Assembly (NCBI RefSeq): GCF_024868665.1
Contig: NC_079914.1
Span: 5,039,689-5,103,688 of the forward strand
Direction of reading: 5' to 3'
DNA from: Triplophysa rosa
Taxonomy: Eukaryota; Chordata; Actinopteri; Cypriniformes; Nemacheilidae
DNA length: 64,000 nt
Position 1 is the first letter of the stretch, and the number at the start of each line of letters is the position of its first letter. Below the pieces are notes generated by a model. The model did no database searches, was not told where the DNA came from, and worked only from the letters and a program-made list of their open reading frames with translations. Shown in pieces: positions 11,556 through 23,645 of this stretch. The position numbers and the translations under genes are program-made.

Positions 11556-12757
11556 ATAATCTCAAATTTTTTAACAAAAAAGTTTAAGCTTTCGAAAATT
11601 CATGAAATGGACAACATATGGTCTCATAAAATTTTCAATCAAATTATTAATTGTTTATGTCACGACTGGAGCGTGGAGAGAAGAACCCAAGCGCAGGCAG
11701 GCAGTGAAGGGGTTAACAGAAAATATTTATTACAAAAACACACAAAACAAAACCCACGAGGGGGTATAAAACAGGAACCAAACTAAGAAACAAACTTGAA
11801 ATAAAAGACTTCCCACGGGGGGGCAAAATGAAAACAAGAACACTAAACTAAACTAAGGACACGACCAAACGTCTTAAATCAAAAACACAACAGGGTAGAC
11901 CACAAGACTCACGGAACAAGGACAAGGCTGGAAACAGGAACACTGGACAAGGCACGGAATCAAGACGACAGACATGAACACGGTACATAAGAACAATCCA
12001 CGAGCACAGGACAAAGAAACATGAGGGTATATATAGGCAAGACAAACAAGGGATAACGACATGGGGCAGGTGTGGGTAATTAAACACTCAGGGGAAGATA
12101 AAGAGGAAACGAGAGGAATGGGGTGAATGACAAGACACTGGAGAGAACGTATATTATTGTCAAAAGGACAATAATATGTTTCTCTCCACACATAACCAAA
12201 AGCTTTGCCATGGCTCTGCTACAGGACCAAGAAAAACATGACTAAGGAAGCAGAGCCATGACAGTTTATTTTCCTGAATTTTTTATCATTTTATTTTGCG
12301 TTGTTTAATTTTTGGTATTTCTATTGTTTTGTTTTACTTAATTTTATGTATCGGTGGAAAGGTTTAATTAATCTCAAATTTTTTAACAAAAAAGTTTCAG
12401 CTTTCGAAAAGTCATGAAATGGACAACATATGTATGTTATCATAAAATTTTCAATCAAATTATTAATTGTTTATTTTCCTGAATTTTTTATCATTTCATT
12501 TTGCGTTGTTTAATTTTTGGAATTTCTATTGTTTTGTTTTACTTCATTTTATGTATCGGTGGAAAGGTTTAATTAATCTCAAATTTTTTAACAAAAAAGT
12601 TTCAGCTTTCGAAAAGTCATGAAATGGACAACATATGTATGTTATCATAAATTTTTCAATCAAATTATTAATTGTTTATTTTCCTAAATTTGTTATCATT
12701 TTATTTTGCTTTGTTTCATTTTTGGTATTTCTATTGTTTTGTTTTACTTCATTTTAT
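11539..12757 (+). repeat. Tandem repeat, three units of about 205 bp, first split by a solo LTR
   Basis: TATCGGTGGAAAG starts units at about 11539, 12351 and 12556. Units 2 and 3 are nearly identical over 205 bp (TTAACAAAAAAGTTTCAGC, TCATGAAATGGACAACATAT, CAATCAAATTATTAATTG). Unit 1 is 812 bp because of the insertion at 11658-12263; removing that and one 5-bp duplication leaves about 201 bp. The last unit stops at 12757. Confidence 0.9.
11658..12263 (-). mobile_element. Solo LTR-like element, copy 1
   Basis: 606 bp with ends TGTCACGACTGG and GAGCCATGACA (TG...CA), flanked by a 5-bp duplication gttta at 11653-11657 and 12264-12268. Read on the minus strand it has a TATA-like TATATATA about midway and AATAAATATTTTCTGTTAACC near the end, as in an LTR promoter and polyadenylation signal. 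Tandem unit 2 gives a paralogous empty site. No internal retroelement sequence remains. Frames at 11848-12191 are chance. Confidence 0.72.
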
Positions 12758-13573
12758 GAAGGTTCCATCACAAACCCATAGGGGGCTGAGACTGAGACCG
12801 TTTGCATTGTCCACAATCCTGCACTCAGCACCAACCGACAAGATAAGGAAATTGCGCCAAGCAAACTAATTTCGGCAGAGATTTTAATGTGCATTTGCAT
12901 AAATCCTTTAGTGACTTTCTATAGTCACTTAAAGAACAGAACTGAACATGCAAATAAATGCTGTCAGCACTCACAATACATTATAAGTGAATTCTCTAAT
13001 TGGTCTTTACCTCTCTGTATTAGCTGATGAACTAATGCATAAATAATGGTATACAAATGCAAGGGATTGAGCAATTTGACCTTTTCAAGTCAAATCCTTG
13101 CGCTCTCTCTCTCTCCTCTCATTTCCAACGGCAGTACTCGTTTGGAAACGCATTCCCGATGTTGGTCCACGGGCTCTGAGGTGCTGGTGCGTAGGCGGAC
13201 AGGGGTGGGTGGAAGATTTCTGATGAAAATAATTGATTGGGGAAGAGACATTTAAAATAGGGAAGGCAGAGCTCAGCCAAAACCAAACAAGCACTCACGG
13301 CTCAGTGCTGCCTCACCACGCAAATATTCACAAGGCAGTAAAGCAAAGCTTTCAAAGGGACCCTGTAAGAGCTTTCATTAGACAACTGAAGTCTCGTAAA
13401 TGACAAATGAAAGTCAGATGAGATCACAAATGATAATTGACACGTCTTAAACAAGTAAAAGGGTCTTAAATAAATATTCAGGGTTAAATGCAAGTCAGAC
13501 TCCACGGCACTGTGGCATAACATATTTACACATTTTGGTATTGTACAAACTGAAGGATGAGTCGAAACAGACA

Positions 13574-13682
13574 CTGTCTGTAGCTCATCTGGTAGGGCAT
13601 AAGGCTAGCTTAAGGTCATTGGTTTGATTTTACGAATAAACATACTAATAAAACGTATAGCTTGATTGCAATTTAAGTTCCT
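13574..13682 (+). mobile_element. tRNA-derived SINE fragment, copy 1
   Basis: A-box-like TAGCTCATCTGG (13581-13592) and B-box-like GGTTTGATTTT (13621-13631) with tRNA spacing, followed by CATACTAATAAAACGTATAGCTTG, a body block also seen inverted at 60180-60300 (ACTGATAAAATGTATATGC). Degenerate boxes make it unlikely to be transcribed. Confidence 0.65.
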
Positions 13683-13734
13683 ATAGAATAATTGTTTAGC
13701 GACATTAATTTAGCTATTGGTCATACTTTGCAAT

Positions 13735-14000
13735 ACAGTCTCATTTATTAACATTAGTTAATCCATTAGCTAAAATGAACTAACACTGAGCAACTTTTAT
13801 TGCATTTATCTTGTTAATGTTACCATGTAACATGGTTTATTCAAGTTAGTTCATTGTGCATTATTGAATGTTAACAAATACAACATTGAATTTTAAGAAT
13901 GTATTAGTAAATGTTAAAAAGACAATTAAAAATTCAGAAAAAGGAGTATTGTTTACTGTTAATTCATGTTTACTGGTGCAATTGTTAACAAATGGAACTA
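13735..14000. repeat. Dispersed repeat with TTAACATTAGTTAAT block, copy 1
   Basis: TTAACATTAGTTAATCCATTAGCTAA, followed by CTTGTTAATGTTA and further TGTTAAC motifs, matches 29636-29760 in the same orientation. The class is unknown; it is common in cyprinid DNA by family memory. Confidence 0.55.
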
Positions 14001-14639
14001 AATTGTAAAGAACAATCTGTCTCTATTCTATTAACTATTCCTTATTCACAAAACACAAACAGTGTGGCCACTTTCCACACAGCTAGCTAGAATCGAATAG
14101 AATTTAAAATAAACTTTTTAATACTATTTGCCACTGGATTTTAAGGTCCCTTGCAATTACATTGAAGCTATATATGATAAGTAACGATGAGAATGCAAGA
14201 TAAGTGTGAACATCCAAAACCAGAGTAGAGCTCAATAAACAAAAATGAAATCTCCAAAAAATAAAAATGAAAGCGAGTTAGGTCTCTAGTTAGATCTTCA
14301 TCATATTTATTTATTAAAAATACTGTAAATTGATACATTTTAATATTAAAATCGTTCTGTAAACAAATGTTTATGCAGATTGAGTTTACAGATTGAATTT
14401 ATACAGCAGTTTGGTCTATAAACAAACATACAAGCGTGTAGTTGTGCGACCTGTATCAGCTTACGAACATTACGTGGAATTTTTGTTATATCATAAACGA
14501 CAGTCTTCAAAATCAAACAGCACACTTGTTAAAAGCTAAGAAGAGGAAAACGTTCAGTAGATACGCTGATCATTATTCTAGGCGGTGTTCTTTCCTCTTA
14601 GCCGCAGGTAATGGAATGAGTTTACCGACCTTATTCACA

Positions 14640-14955
14640 CCGTGAGTACAACCCCGTGGCTTCTGCAGTGCAGGCTTGGCACATGAATTGTGAAGCAGGT
14701 GCCAGCCCAGTGTCACCTCTACAGTAGATTAGCAAGGATTGGCTGTAGATTGCGCTTCTGCGGACCGTGCGTGCAACGGGCATCACGGGCACCTCCGTCG
14801 GGCGCTTTGAGGTCTTGCCACGTGGCATGCGCACACACGCGGTAAACATGGAGGCAGCCCCACGGATTCTCACCTCGAGGAAAGTGTCAACTGGCATGCG
14901 GCGTGGCACACCTGCGCCTGACGGATGGCCAGAGTGAGATGCGTGCAACGTGTCT
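14640..14955. other. CpG- and GC-rich 300-bp patch of unknown nature
   Basis: Much richer in G+C and CpG than its flanks, with repeated words (GCGTGCAACG at about 14772 and 14940; TGGCATGCG at about 14824 and 14891). A 105-codon minus-strand frame (14631-14948) covers it, but shows no known motif and no splice support. Could be a decayed repeat or a regulatory patch. Confidence 0.35.
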
Positions 14956-16270
14956 CAGCATGTCTGTGATTGAGTTCATAGTAAGTTCAGATACTATATG
15001 GAATATTTCAAATTCTATTATTTCTAGATTATAAATGTAATAAAATAAATTTCAAATAAATATACTTTCAAATTCATATTTAAGCGAATATCTGTTTTTA
15101 ATTTCCTTATAGCTGCCAGGTGAGAAAGTCTAGTGATGTTTTCAGTGATGCTCTTCTGTGTATGCGTTTACAGTATGTAACTTTTGAATGACTTGGCATG
15201 AAAGTCCCGTTATCTTTGGTGGTTTTGATCAGAGCTCCTTCATAGTACAGCCAAAGCTCCATAAAGGTCAACGCATGCATACCATTTTTCGGTTGTCCTT
15301 TGTAAGGTGAACTTTACTCACATAAAAGTAAATTGTTGGAAAATGTCAGTTGTTGGAAACGGATATGCCAACATATGCCTGAACAGGACATATATTTGAA
15401 CTGAGTTATCGAACGGTAGGACTTGAGCTTGCAACGCGCTTGGCATGTTAATAGTTTGCTGTTATACTGTAAAAGCTGAAATAAAAGATTTACTTTACAA
15501 AACAGTTCTGATGTCTTGAGAGATTCCCAGTACCATACATTTTAATTCAGCCAAGACAAAAAAAATCACATATGAGATTTCTTTAATCTCTCAGTTATTG
15601 CTCCTAGACATCAATACGATTAAATGGAGAGAAAATGTAAATTTTGAAATTAAGTCTCATCTGCGTCTCAGATATTTCTCCTGAGAAAATGAGGCAGAAA
15701 TCTCACAAATGTCTCCATTAGAGTTTCAGAAGAGATCTCAACAGTGGCTCCGATTTGTCAAGTCTGCAATTAAAACTCAATATTATTGAAGATCTCAATA
15801 TGAACTCAAATCTTTCTCATAAAATGAACCCAAACATTTTACATTCATTTTACAACTCTATACTCTATTTATTTAAACAATACTCGTTTGTTTCTGTTTT
15901 TATTTCTCCAATTTTAGGAGAAACATTTCAAACAAAGATATTTAAATAAATCACAACTATCCATCAAACATGAATTATAAAAGAGCAATTTCTGAGCATT
16001 TATTTATGGCTGGATAATGAACACGATCTTAGGCCGTATCTAAACTGTGTCGGCGAGAGAGAGCAGATGTATTTCACTATGTGTCCTCAGATAACATCAA
16101 AAACAGCCTAGTGGAAACCTGACAGGGGAATAAATATTAGCGGTATACAAGCAAAATGCATCTACTTGCATCCTCATAAAAGAATAGAATAACGTTAAGG
16201 ATAAAATAACGGTAGGTCTCGCAAATGTGTCAGTGCAACAATTTATGAAAGCATAGTTGTTTGGCTATAG

Positions 16271-16690
16271 GCCCTTTTCACAATGACGTCACTTAACTTC
16301 CGCCTTTTCGCAAAGCAGTGTATCATAACATCCGTCTTGAAACAAACAAGAAGAAGAAGAAGAAGAACTTCCGTTTTGCCGTCGCGCTGGAATTTAACAA
16401 CAGTGAAAACAAACTGACAGAACACTTATTCAACTACTTATCCTAGCACATGCGCTAACACAAAAAGATGTCTGCAAGACGTTTGTGACAAGCAGAGCGT
16501 GACGAGGGCCGTGAGAACTCCATTCTGAGGCGCTAGTGGAAGTAACTTCTTCTTCTTGAGTTTTACTGGCGGTTGGCAAACCAGCTTATAGGTGCATTAC
16601 CGCCACCTTATGAACTGGAGTGCTAGCGGAAGTAACGATACACTGCTTCACGGCAGAACGGAAGATGCGTGACGTCATGTGAAAAGGGCG
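16271..16690. mobile_element. Short inverted-repeat element with CCCTTTTCACA ends
   Basis: About 419 bp with ends GCCCTTTTCACAATGACGTCAC and, in reverse, GCCCTTTTCACATGACGTCACG. The flanks share tatagg (left 16266-16271, right 16691-16696), so an imperfect 6-8 bp duplication is likely and the class is probably hAT. Inside are (AAG)n at about 16350-16367 and GGCGGTTGGCAAACCAGC, a widespread teleost repeat block. Confidence 0.7.
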
Positions 16691-17442
16691 TATAGGTTAA
16701 AATGATTTTCCCACCCACCAAAAATCAGATATTGATGTCTACCAAAACATCCCATTACAAACATAAAATTTAGAAATAAATAGATTTAAACACTCACATT
16801 AATTAGGTTTAGCTATTTTTTAAAATAAAAAATGGCCCCTTGCTACTAAAATTTACCTCGCAACCTGTTTCCAGGCCTTTATTGTAAAGCAAATCCGCTG
16901 ATTTCATTACTGACGACAACAGACATAAAACCGGCCATTTCAACTGGCTTCCTGTAAACAAGACAACTGTTGTGCGGTAAACGGATTTCACAGCCTTCAT
17001 TTTTGTCTAGGAGCCTGAGTGTCTCATTTAGTGAAATCATCCATGTCAATTGTCCACCACATCCATGAATTATTATTGACAGACACAGGTCAACACAACA
17101 AACATGACTTTTAGATACACTTCATGTACGTGAATTACATCAGGCCTAGACAAACATTTGGCAAACATTCTTCACTTAAGTTCCTATCCCATGATTAAGA
17201 CCAATGCATTTGGTGTACCTGTAGGATCTCAACTAGTTTTACATCTGGACCCTGAATTTACACATTAACACGTAGTATTTTATCAAACAAAATATGAATA
17301 TGAAAATATGAAAATGAAAATATATATGAACATGAAAATATGAATGAAAAAAAGCACCATTTTGTGCTTTTTGATAGTAATTTACCAAACAAAACAAAGC
17401 GCAACCATATTTGGTTACAAACCCAAAATCCGATTTAGTTCG

Positions 17443-18267
17443 TAGGCCTGTTGCAATAAAAGATGCCCCGATAAAACATTTTTCCACCGATAACCGATTA
17501 TTCAGAGTGATATCTCTCGGTAACGATTCTGAAGATTACATGAATATTTCTTAACCTTCTGAATGTTATTAATTCATACAACGATTATTAATATTGAACA
17601 TCAAACTGGTGATGTTTCTTAACAGTTTCTATACAAATTAATTGCATTTTCCTGTCCTCTTTTTATTGACAGAATATTACGGCCCTGATCATCTGCGTTT
17701 TTTAAACTATCAGCCGATAGCCGATGGTGTGAATAATTGCTTTTATCAACCAATACCAATTATTGGCCAATATATCGGTCATCATTTTATCTCTAGTTGC
17801 GATCATCAATTTATCGACTTATCGTGCAAAATATAAACATGACATCGAACGTTTTTAGTGATGTGATATATTGCAGTTCTGTTTATGAGGGTTTGTTTAC
17901 ATAAAATTAATGACATTAACATTTTATCTGAATACTGTCTCAACGCAAATCAACCAATCATAATCAAGGACCGTAACTATCTTTTTAAAATGAATGTTTA
18001 TTTTTTATTATTATATTTTGAATATCTATTTACACTCTAATTATTATTTGCATTATTAACATTCCAATGACAATGTCAAAATATTCTTAAGAATTTAAAG
18101 ACCTTTGTTCTATGAAAGGGCATACTTGCATTATATTATTATCAATTTTAAAATCAGTGGCATAACATTTTCACAAAATAAAAATAATATTGTTTATCGC
18201 AATTATTTCTGAGGCAATATATATTATTTCTCAGCCAAAACAAAAACTTGTTATCGTGACAGGCCTA
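17443..18267. mobile_element. TAGGCCTG-ended inverted-repeat element hosting another repeat
   Basis: Left end TAGGCCTGTTGCAATAA, right end in reverse TAGGCCTGTCACGATAA. Right half has GTTTATCGCAATTATTTCTGAGGC. The block 17478-17805 belongs to a different family and interrupts it. No clear target duplication. Confidence 0.5.
17478..17805 (-). repeat. Dispersed repeat with CCGATATATC end, copy 2 (inverted)
   Basis: Inverted partner of 11243-11555, ending GGCCAATATATCGGTCATC. It appears to sit inside the TAGGCCTG-ended repeat at 17443-18267. The ORF at 17642-17836 is a chance frame within it. Confidence 0.7.
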
Positions 18268-18359
18268 CAGTATTTGTTCATGGTTCTCATGAAAAAGGGT
18301 GTGTCAATGTTCACATATTAATTTGTTTCGAAAGATATATGAAGAATTTTCTAAAAAAC

Positions 18360-18990
18360 TGGCAGCGGCAATAGATGCTATTTACACTTTATTAAACATT
18401 AAGTTTAAATAGCAGTTGGTTCTGTTTACACTAAGTGAAAATAGCAGCATTTCTTAGCAATATGCTATTTACACTAACCGAAAATAGCTGTATTTTCTTT
18501 GGATTAAGTAAAAATAGTAGTTAGATGCTATTGGTACTTATAAATAGTGGCAGATAATGTTACTATTTGCACCTCAGTATTGTTGTGCATTAAACATTAT
18601 GCAATAATAACAGAGTGTAAATAATTATATTTATAAAATGATGGCAACTTATTGAGATATTAAAGCCCTACACCTACCCCTAACCTTACCCTAAACCTAA
18701 ACTTTAGGAATAAAAATGAATTTTAAGTCTTAAATCAATTTTATTGAAAACAAATGCTTATTGTAATGTGATGATGAGAAAGGTAAAAGAGCATTTTAAG
18801 CGAGAGGTGGATTAGAACCTCGGTCTATAAGCTATACAGACTTTTCACATTACGCCACTGGAGTCGCTGTTTGAAATGACGTCGTTCTTACACTTTCTCT
18901 ATTCCAATCACATATGGGTGGAGCTAGTGCAAATAGTCTCTGCCAACAAGGCGGGCAATTTGTACTTAAGTGTAAATAGACACTCCGTTA
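18360..18990. repeat. Dispersed repeat with ATAGCAGCATTT / TGCAAATAG motifs
   Basis: Repeated short words (CTATTTACACT, AAATAGCAG, GTGTAAATA) at both ends in partly inverted arrangement, with a CCTAACCTTACCCTAAACC tract and a tRNA-like segment (18799-18872) inside. Limits are approximate. Confidence 0.4.
18799..18872 (-). pseudogene. tRNA-like sequence (tRNA pseudogene or SINE head)
   Basis: On the minus strand, AGCGA at the 5' end can pair with TCGCT at the 3' end. A B-box GGTTCTAATCC (18809-18819) lies between GAGG and CCTC arm bases, TGGCGTAATG resembles an A box, and GTCT/AGAC may form an anticodon stem. The anticodon loop is too long and the D arm poor, so it is not called a functional tRNA. 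Confidence 0.5.
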
Positions 18991-19206
18991 AATGTTTTTA
19001 TTGATTTTAACATTGTTTTTCCTGCTGTATGGTATTAAAAAAGTATTATCACAGATACGTCATGACCCCACTAGTTCAGAACCACTGATCCTGTTCTTCA
19101 TTGTGGGTTTGACATTTAGATTCACCCCTGGGTCAATAATAACATGAATTATTACTGTAAATATTACAAACCTCACAGTATTAGTATGAACAAAGCATCA
19201 ATTTAC

Positions 19207-19247
19207 CTTGATTGTTGGTTTCTTGGTGGAAAACCCTCTGTACCATC
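19207..19247 (-). CDS. dock3: dock3 exon B: SH3 domain WYRG micro-exon
   Basis: 41-bp exon, too short to appear as an open frame. The minus-strand acceptor is cttttgcag and the donor gtaaattg. After two bases completing a Gly codon it reads WYRGFSTKKPTIK, ending on a codon boundary (phase 0). WYRG followed by a basic KKP stretch is the DOCK SH3 pattern directly after EKCEG, and the remembered vertebrate DOCK3 reads WYRGVSTKKPNVK. It lies 6.7 kb downstream of exon A and 14.1 kb upstream of exon C in transcription order. The call rests on splice signals, phase fit to both neighbours and family recognition together. Confidence 0.88.
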
Positions 19248-19561
19248 CTGCAAAAGACAAAAGTAAACATGTTATTTATGACACAACACATCAGCTGAGT
19301 TAAATCTTTTGACACATTGCCACTTCTGAATTGTTCACAGAATCCTTACAAAGTGTGCTGGCATCTAAAACATCACGTTGATTTTTGTTGCTCGTACAGT
19401 ATGTATGCTGAAATTGCCCATGTCACTTCTGTATTGTCAGAACAGGAAACCCTCATTCGTTTTCAGACTCCACAAAAGTACTTCCCTTGGTTCCTAATGC
19501 ACTGGATCATATAGCTATGCTGTTGTGAAGGCCACATCTTTAGATGATGTTGAACTTCAAT

Positions 19562-20152
19562 TTAAAGGAGTCATATTGCACGGCTAAAACGAATATTATT
19601 GTTTGGTTTAGATGTAACGCAATGTGTATACATCATTTAAAGGTTCAAAAACGCTGTATTTTCCACAAACCGTGCATGTTTGTATCTCCTCTTTGCCCCG
19701 CCTCTCTGAAACGCGCATATTTTTTACAAAGCTCATCGCTCTGAAAAGCGAGGTGTGCTATGATTGGCCAGTTCACCAGTGTGTAGTGATTGGTCAAATA
19801 CTGCAAGCATTTCACGGAAATGTAACGCCTCTTACCATATTCGGGACATCAGGTTCCAAAGCAATTGTGCTGACAGGCGATACAATGAGATTTACAATTA
19901 CGCCCACCTTAACTACGTGTAGATTTGGGCGGTCTTAGCCAAATCATGTTACGAAGTTACGTAGATTCGCCGGGGTGTGGTTACACGAGGCGTTTCAGGC
20001 AGGTCTGGGTGAGCATTCGCTTTTAGATAGAATGAATCTTTTGTTCCCACACTTTCATTTGTGCAATTTTACGTGTCTAATACATGCATGGGCAACTTAT
20101 AACACACCAAAGACACAGAAAAACACGTACTTCCGCCATATGACCCCTTTAA
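19562..20152. mobile_element. TTAA-bounded MITE, family 3
   Basis: 591 bp with ends TTAAAGGAGTCATAT and, in reverse, TTAAAGGGGTCATATGGCGG. TTAA bounds both ends, fitting a piggyBac-type non-autonomous element. It is richer in GC and CpG than its surroundings. The frames at 19544-20169 are chance readings of it. Confidence 0.85.
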
Positions 20153-22169
20153 GAAACACTGCACTGTAGCACACCAAGGTCTCTCGCTGACGTCCAGTAC
20201 CTTTCTGAAATACCATCTCCTTACAGATTCAGCACACTGCTGGAAAACCCGACTGGCCTAAACCAACATCATAATAAGCTTTCAGTCCATAATAAACGAG
20301 CGAGGTGCATGAATTCAGTCTCTGCACAGTATGCCACCTTATTAATGCGGTAAGAAAGCCAGCTGTCCAAGATTCTCGCAACGTTAGCTGCACAGAGAGC
20401 TAGCCGGTGGCATATTTAATCATGACTAAATAGTCGCCTAGAGGAATGAACTTCTTTTCTTCCAAGGTTTTTAAAGCATTGCCTTTCGATATTTTCAATT
20501 TTTTTTTATGAATTGGAATTAAAGATTAAATGCGTATTTTTAATGTAAAAATGATTTGTAGATTAATGACCATGTGGAGCATAATGTGGTGATGTTTTCA
20601 AAACACTGATTGTTCAACCGTCCAACTTCTGACTCAACCAATGCGCGACTTCTGGGCAGTGCAACCTGTAGATCAGCTTTGTGATTTGTTGATTTCCATA
20701 AGGACGTTTTTTTTTATTTATCCAATTCTGACTGCTATCTGATGGTGGATTCATCTGGTTAACCCCGCTGGCGCTCTGGACACATCATTTACAGCAGCAT
20801 TACTCTGCTTCAGTCTATTTGAGTGTTTTTTAATTGGAGGACACAAATGACCTGTATCTCCTCTGAAGCAAATTAACTAGCCATTAACAAAGACCTATTG
20901 TGGCGGGAACTCATTTGCATAATACTGATTTCAATTACACACCTGGCTAAAAGACCAGTTGGTGACCATCATGATGTGTTTTGGATGGTGGTTGCCAGCA
21001 TGGAAGGCCGGTGTGTTGTTTTCCAAACCAGACGTTCTGATTTGGTTAATCAGAATGACGTCTTTTATAACCAGATTTACCAGAAAAACATGTGGGTTGA
21101 CTAGCTTTACAAGCTGGGTTCAGCTGGCAAACACTGTAGCTGTGATGGTCCACAAAACAATTAGTCAAGTCATTGTCTATAACAGAATAACCAAAAATGA
21201 TAAAATATTAAGGTAGATCAGCTATCAATATTATTATTTTTTACTGGGCAAAGTTGATTTTATTGCCTCGTATAACAAATATCTTTCATTTAAAAATATG
21301 AAAAATCACTGCTGTTCTATTACTACCCCTAGTTTTACTCAATATTTCATAAAAAAATCAAGAAAAAGATAAATCAAAGATATTAACTGCAATATTCAAA
21401 TCAAAACGGTACCACCAGCCTGAGTTTGATGCAATTGTTAACGCAGCCATTTGCAAACAATCTGCTGGGACGACGATGGAAAATTCATAAGCTTGGTAAG
21501 TAACATGTGCGCACCTGCGGCCATCTGTCCCAAATGCAACCTAGACCCGACGCATTTATTATTGCAGTCGATCTTTGTTAGCACCCTCCCCAGCTGGGTC
21601 TTGATAACGGTGAGGTGGACTTCATAATTACCTTTTAGATTTATGCATAAACGTGTCAATCAACGACAGCCGCTTGCACTGTCAATTTGTCTTTAGCACC
21701 TAAACAAACCAAGCTATTAGCTAATGAATGGAATAAACTTTTGAACATTTTTAGCATATTAGCAAATGATCACCATTAGCTTGCTACAAGCTGCCTGAAC
21801 AGTACCAAGCAAATTAGACGTCTAGTTGACGCTCTCTAGAGAAGAAACCAGACAAAACAACTTCAGAAAAGTTGACAGTGTTGTATACAAACAGTAAACT
21901 AGCGGCTGACTGGCATTAGCTGTGATAGATTAGCAGACGGCTCATGTGGTGAGACTTCCGTGTGGATGTTGTGGATTTCAACATCAACATACAGCTGCAA
22001 ACAAACATCAGCTGATGAAATGTCTCATGTGTCTTTGTGTCTCTCAACAGGTTTAGACGGCAGGGACTTGTTAAGCTGTCAGACTGTTTGTGTTCACAGC
22101 TGTGAGGGTGAGGTCTGACTCAACAGGTTTCACGTTAGAGGGCCAAACCCCTGCGGGATGACTACTACT

Positions 22170-23645
22170 CCTGCCATCGTCTGTCTGTCTGTCTGTTTTT
22201 CTATCTTTGTGTCTCTCTGTCTGTCTGTATCTTTGTCAGCCGTTCCATCTACCTGTTTGTCTCTGTTGTTGCATCAACCTGTCTGTTTCTCTGTCTGCCA
22301 TTCTATTTCTTTGTCTGTCTGTCTGCTTTTCTATCTTTCTGTCTCTCTGTCTGTCATCCCATCTGTCTGTTGTTCCATCTACCTGTCTGTTTCTGTGTCT
22401 TTCATTTCATCCGTCTGTCTGCCATTCTATCTCACTGTTGGTCTCTCTGTCTGCCATTCCATTCCATCCATCTATCTGTCTGTCTGTCTGCCATTTCATC
22501 TATCCATCTGTTTTTTTCTGTCTGCCATTTCTGCCTGCCATTCCACCTGTCTGTCTGTCTATATGTCTCTTTGTTTGATTGATATTTTGTTTACCTGTCT
22601 CTCTCTGTAAGCCTGTCTCATTGTCTGACATTCTATCTGTCCATCTGTCTCTCTGTCTGTCTATATGCCATTCCATCTATCAGTCTGTCATTCTATCTAT
22701 CTGTGTCTGTCTATCTGCCATTCCATCTATCTGTCTGCCGTTGTCTTTGTCTATCTGTCTGCCATTTCCTATGTCTATCTGTTTGTCTGTCATTCCATCT
22801 ATCTGTCTGTATCTTTGTCTATCTGTTTGCCATTGAATCCAACTGTCTGTCTGTCTTTCTTTCTGTCTCCGTCTGTCCTTCCATTGATCTGTCTGCCATT
22901 GCATCTATTTCTCTGGCTCTATCTGTCTTTTTGTCTGCCATTCCATCTACCTGTCTGTCAGTCCATCTATCTGTCTGTATCTTTGTCTATCTGTCTGCTA
23001 TTTCATCTACCCGTCTGCGTCTCTGTTGGCCATTCTATCTATCTGTCTGTCTCTGCCTACCTGTCCGCCATTTCATCTACCTGTCTGTCATTCCATATCT
23101 TTTTGTATCTTTGTCTATCTGTCTGCTATTTCAACCGTCTGTGTCTCTGTTGGCCATTCTATCTATCTGTCTGTCTCTGCCTAACTGTCCGCCATTTCAT
23201 CTATCTGTCTGTCATTCCTTCTATCTGTCTGTTTTCTGCCATTCCATCTACCTGTCTGTCTCTGCCTAACTGTCTGCCATTTCATCTATCTGTATATCTG
23301 TCTGTCATTCCTTCTATCTGTGGGTCTCTGTCCATCTGTCTGCTATTTCATCTACCGACTGTGTCTCTGTTGGCCATTGTATCTATCTATCTGTCTGTCT
23401 GTCTGCCTGCCATTGCATCAATCTGTCTGTCATTCCTTCTGTCTGTGGGTCTCTGTCTATCTGTCTGTCTGCTATTTCATCTACCTGTCCATGTCTCTGT
23501 TGGCCATTTCATCTATCTGTCTGTCTGTCTGTCCACCTATCCTCTTTATGTCTGTCTTTCACTCTGTCTTCCTATCCATCTATCTTTCAATCTATCCGAC
23601 TGTCTCTCTGTCTGTCTGCCATCCATGCATCTATCCTCATTTCTA
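22170..23645 (+). repeat. (TCTG)n-rich low-complexity array, 1.5 kb
   Basis: About 1.48 kb of TCTG/TATC words interspersed with GCCATTCCATC phrases. A longer pattern is visible: CTCTGTTGGCCATT recurs at about 23021, 23145, 23365 and 23495, spacing 124, 220 and 130. Pure TCTG repeats have no stops in any frame (Ser-Val-Cys-Leu on one strand, Gln-Thr-Asp-Arg on the other), which explains overlapping long frames including the 353-codon one at 22665-23726. Not a gene. Confidence 0.95.

Larger units (their letters stand above)
5093..19206 (-). other. dock3: dock3 intron between exons B and C (14,114 bp, phase 0)
   Basis: Nothing recognised in 5093-6620, 7900-9060, 9078-9814, 12760-13570, 14000-14640, 14950-16260 and 16700-17440, except short simple repeats and a probable dispersed repeat around 15540-15945 that could not be bounded. 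The remaining intervals hold transposon-derived repeats listed separately. Confidence 0.8.

Noticed and set aside
15540..15945. Stretch rich in GAGATCTC-like and TCTCAT words, suspected dispersed repeat
   Set aside because: No second copy in the window and no inverted ends or target duplication could be shown.
18799..18872. Functional tRNA gene
   Set aside because: D arm and anticodon loop do not form a standard cloverleaf, and the segment lies inside a dispersed repeat.
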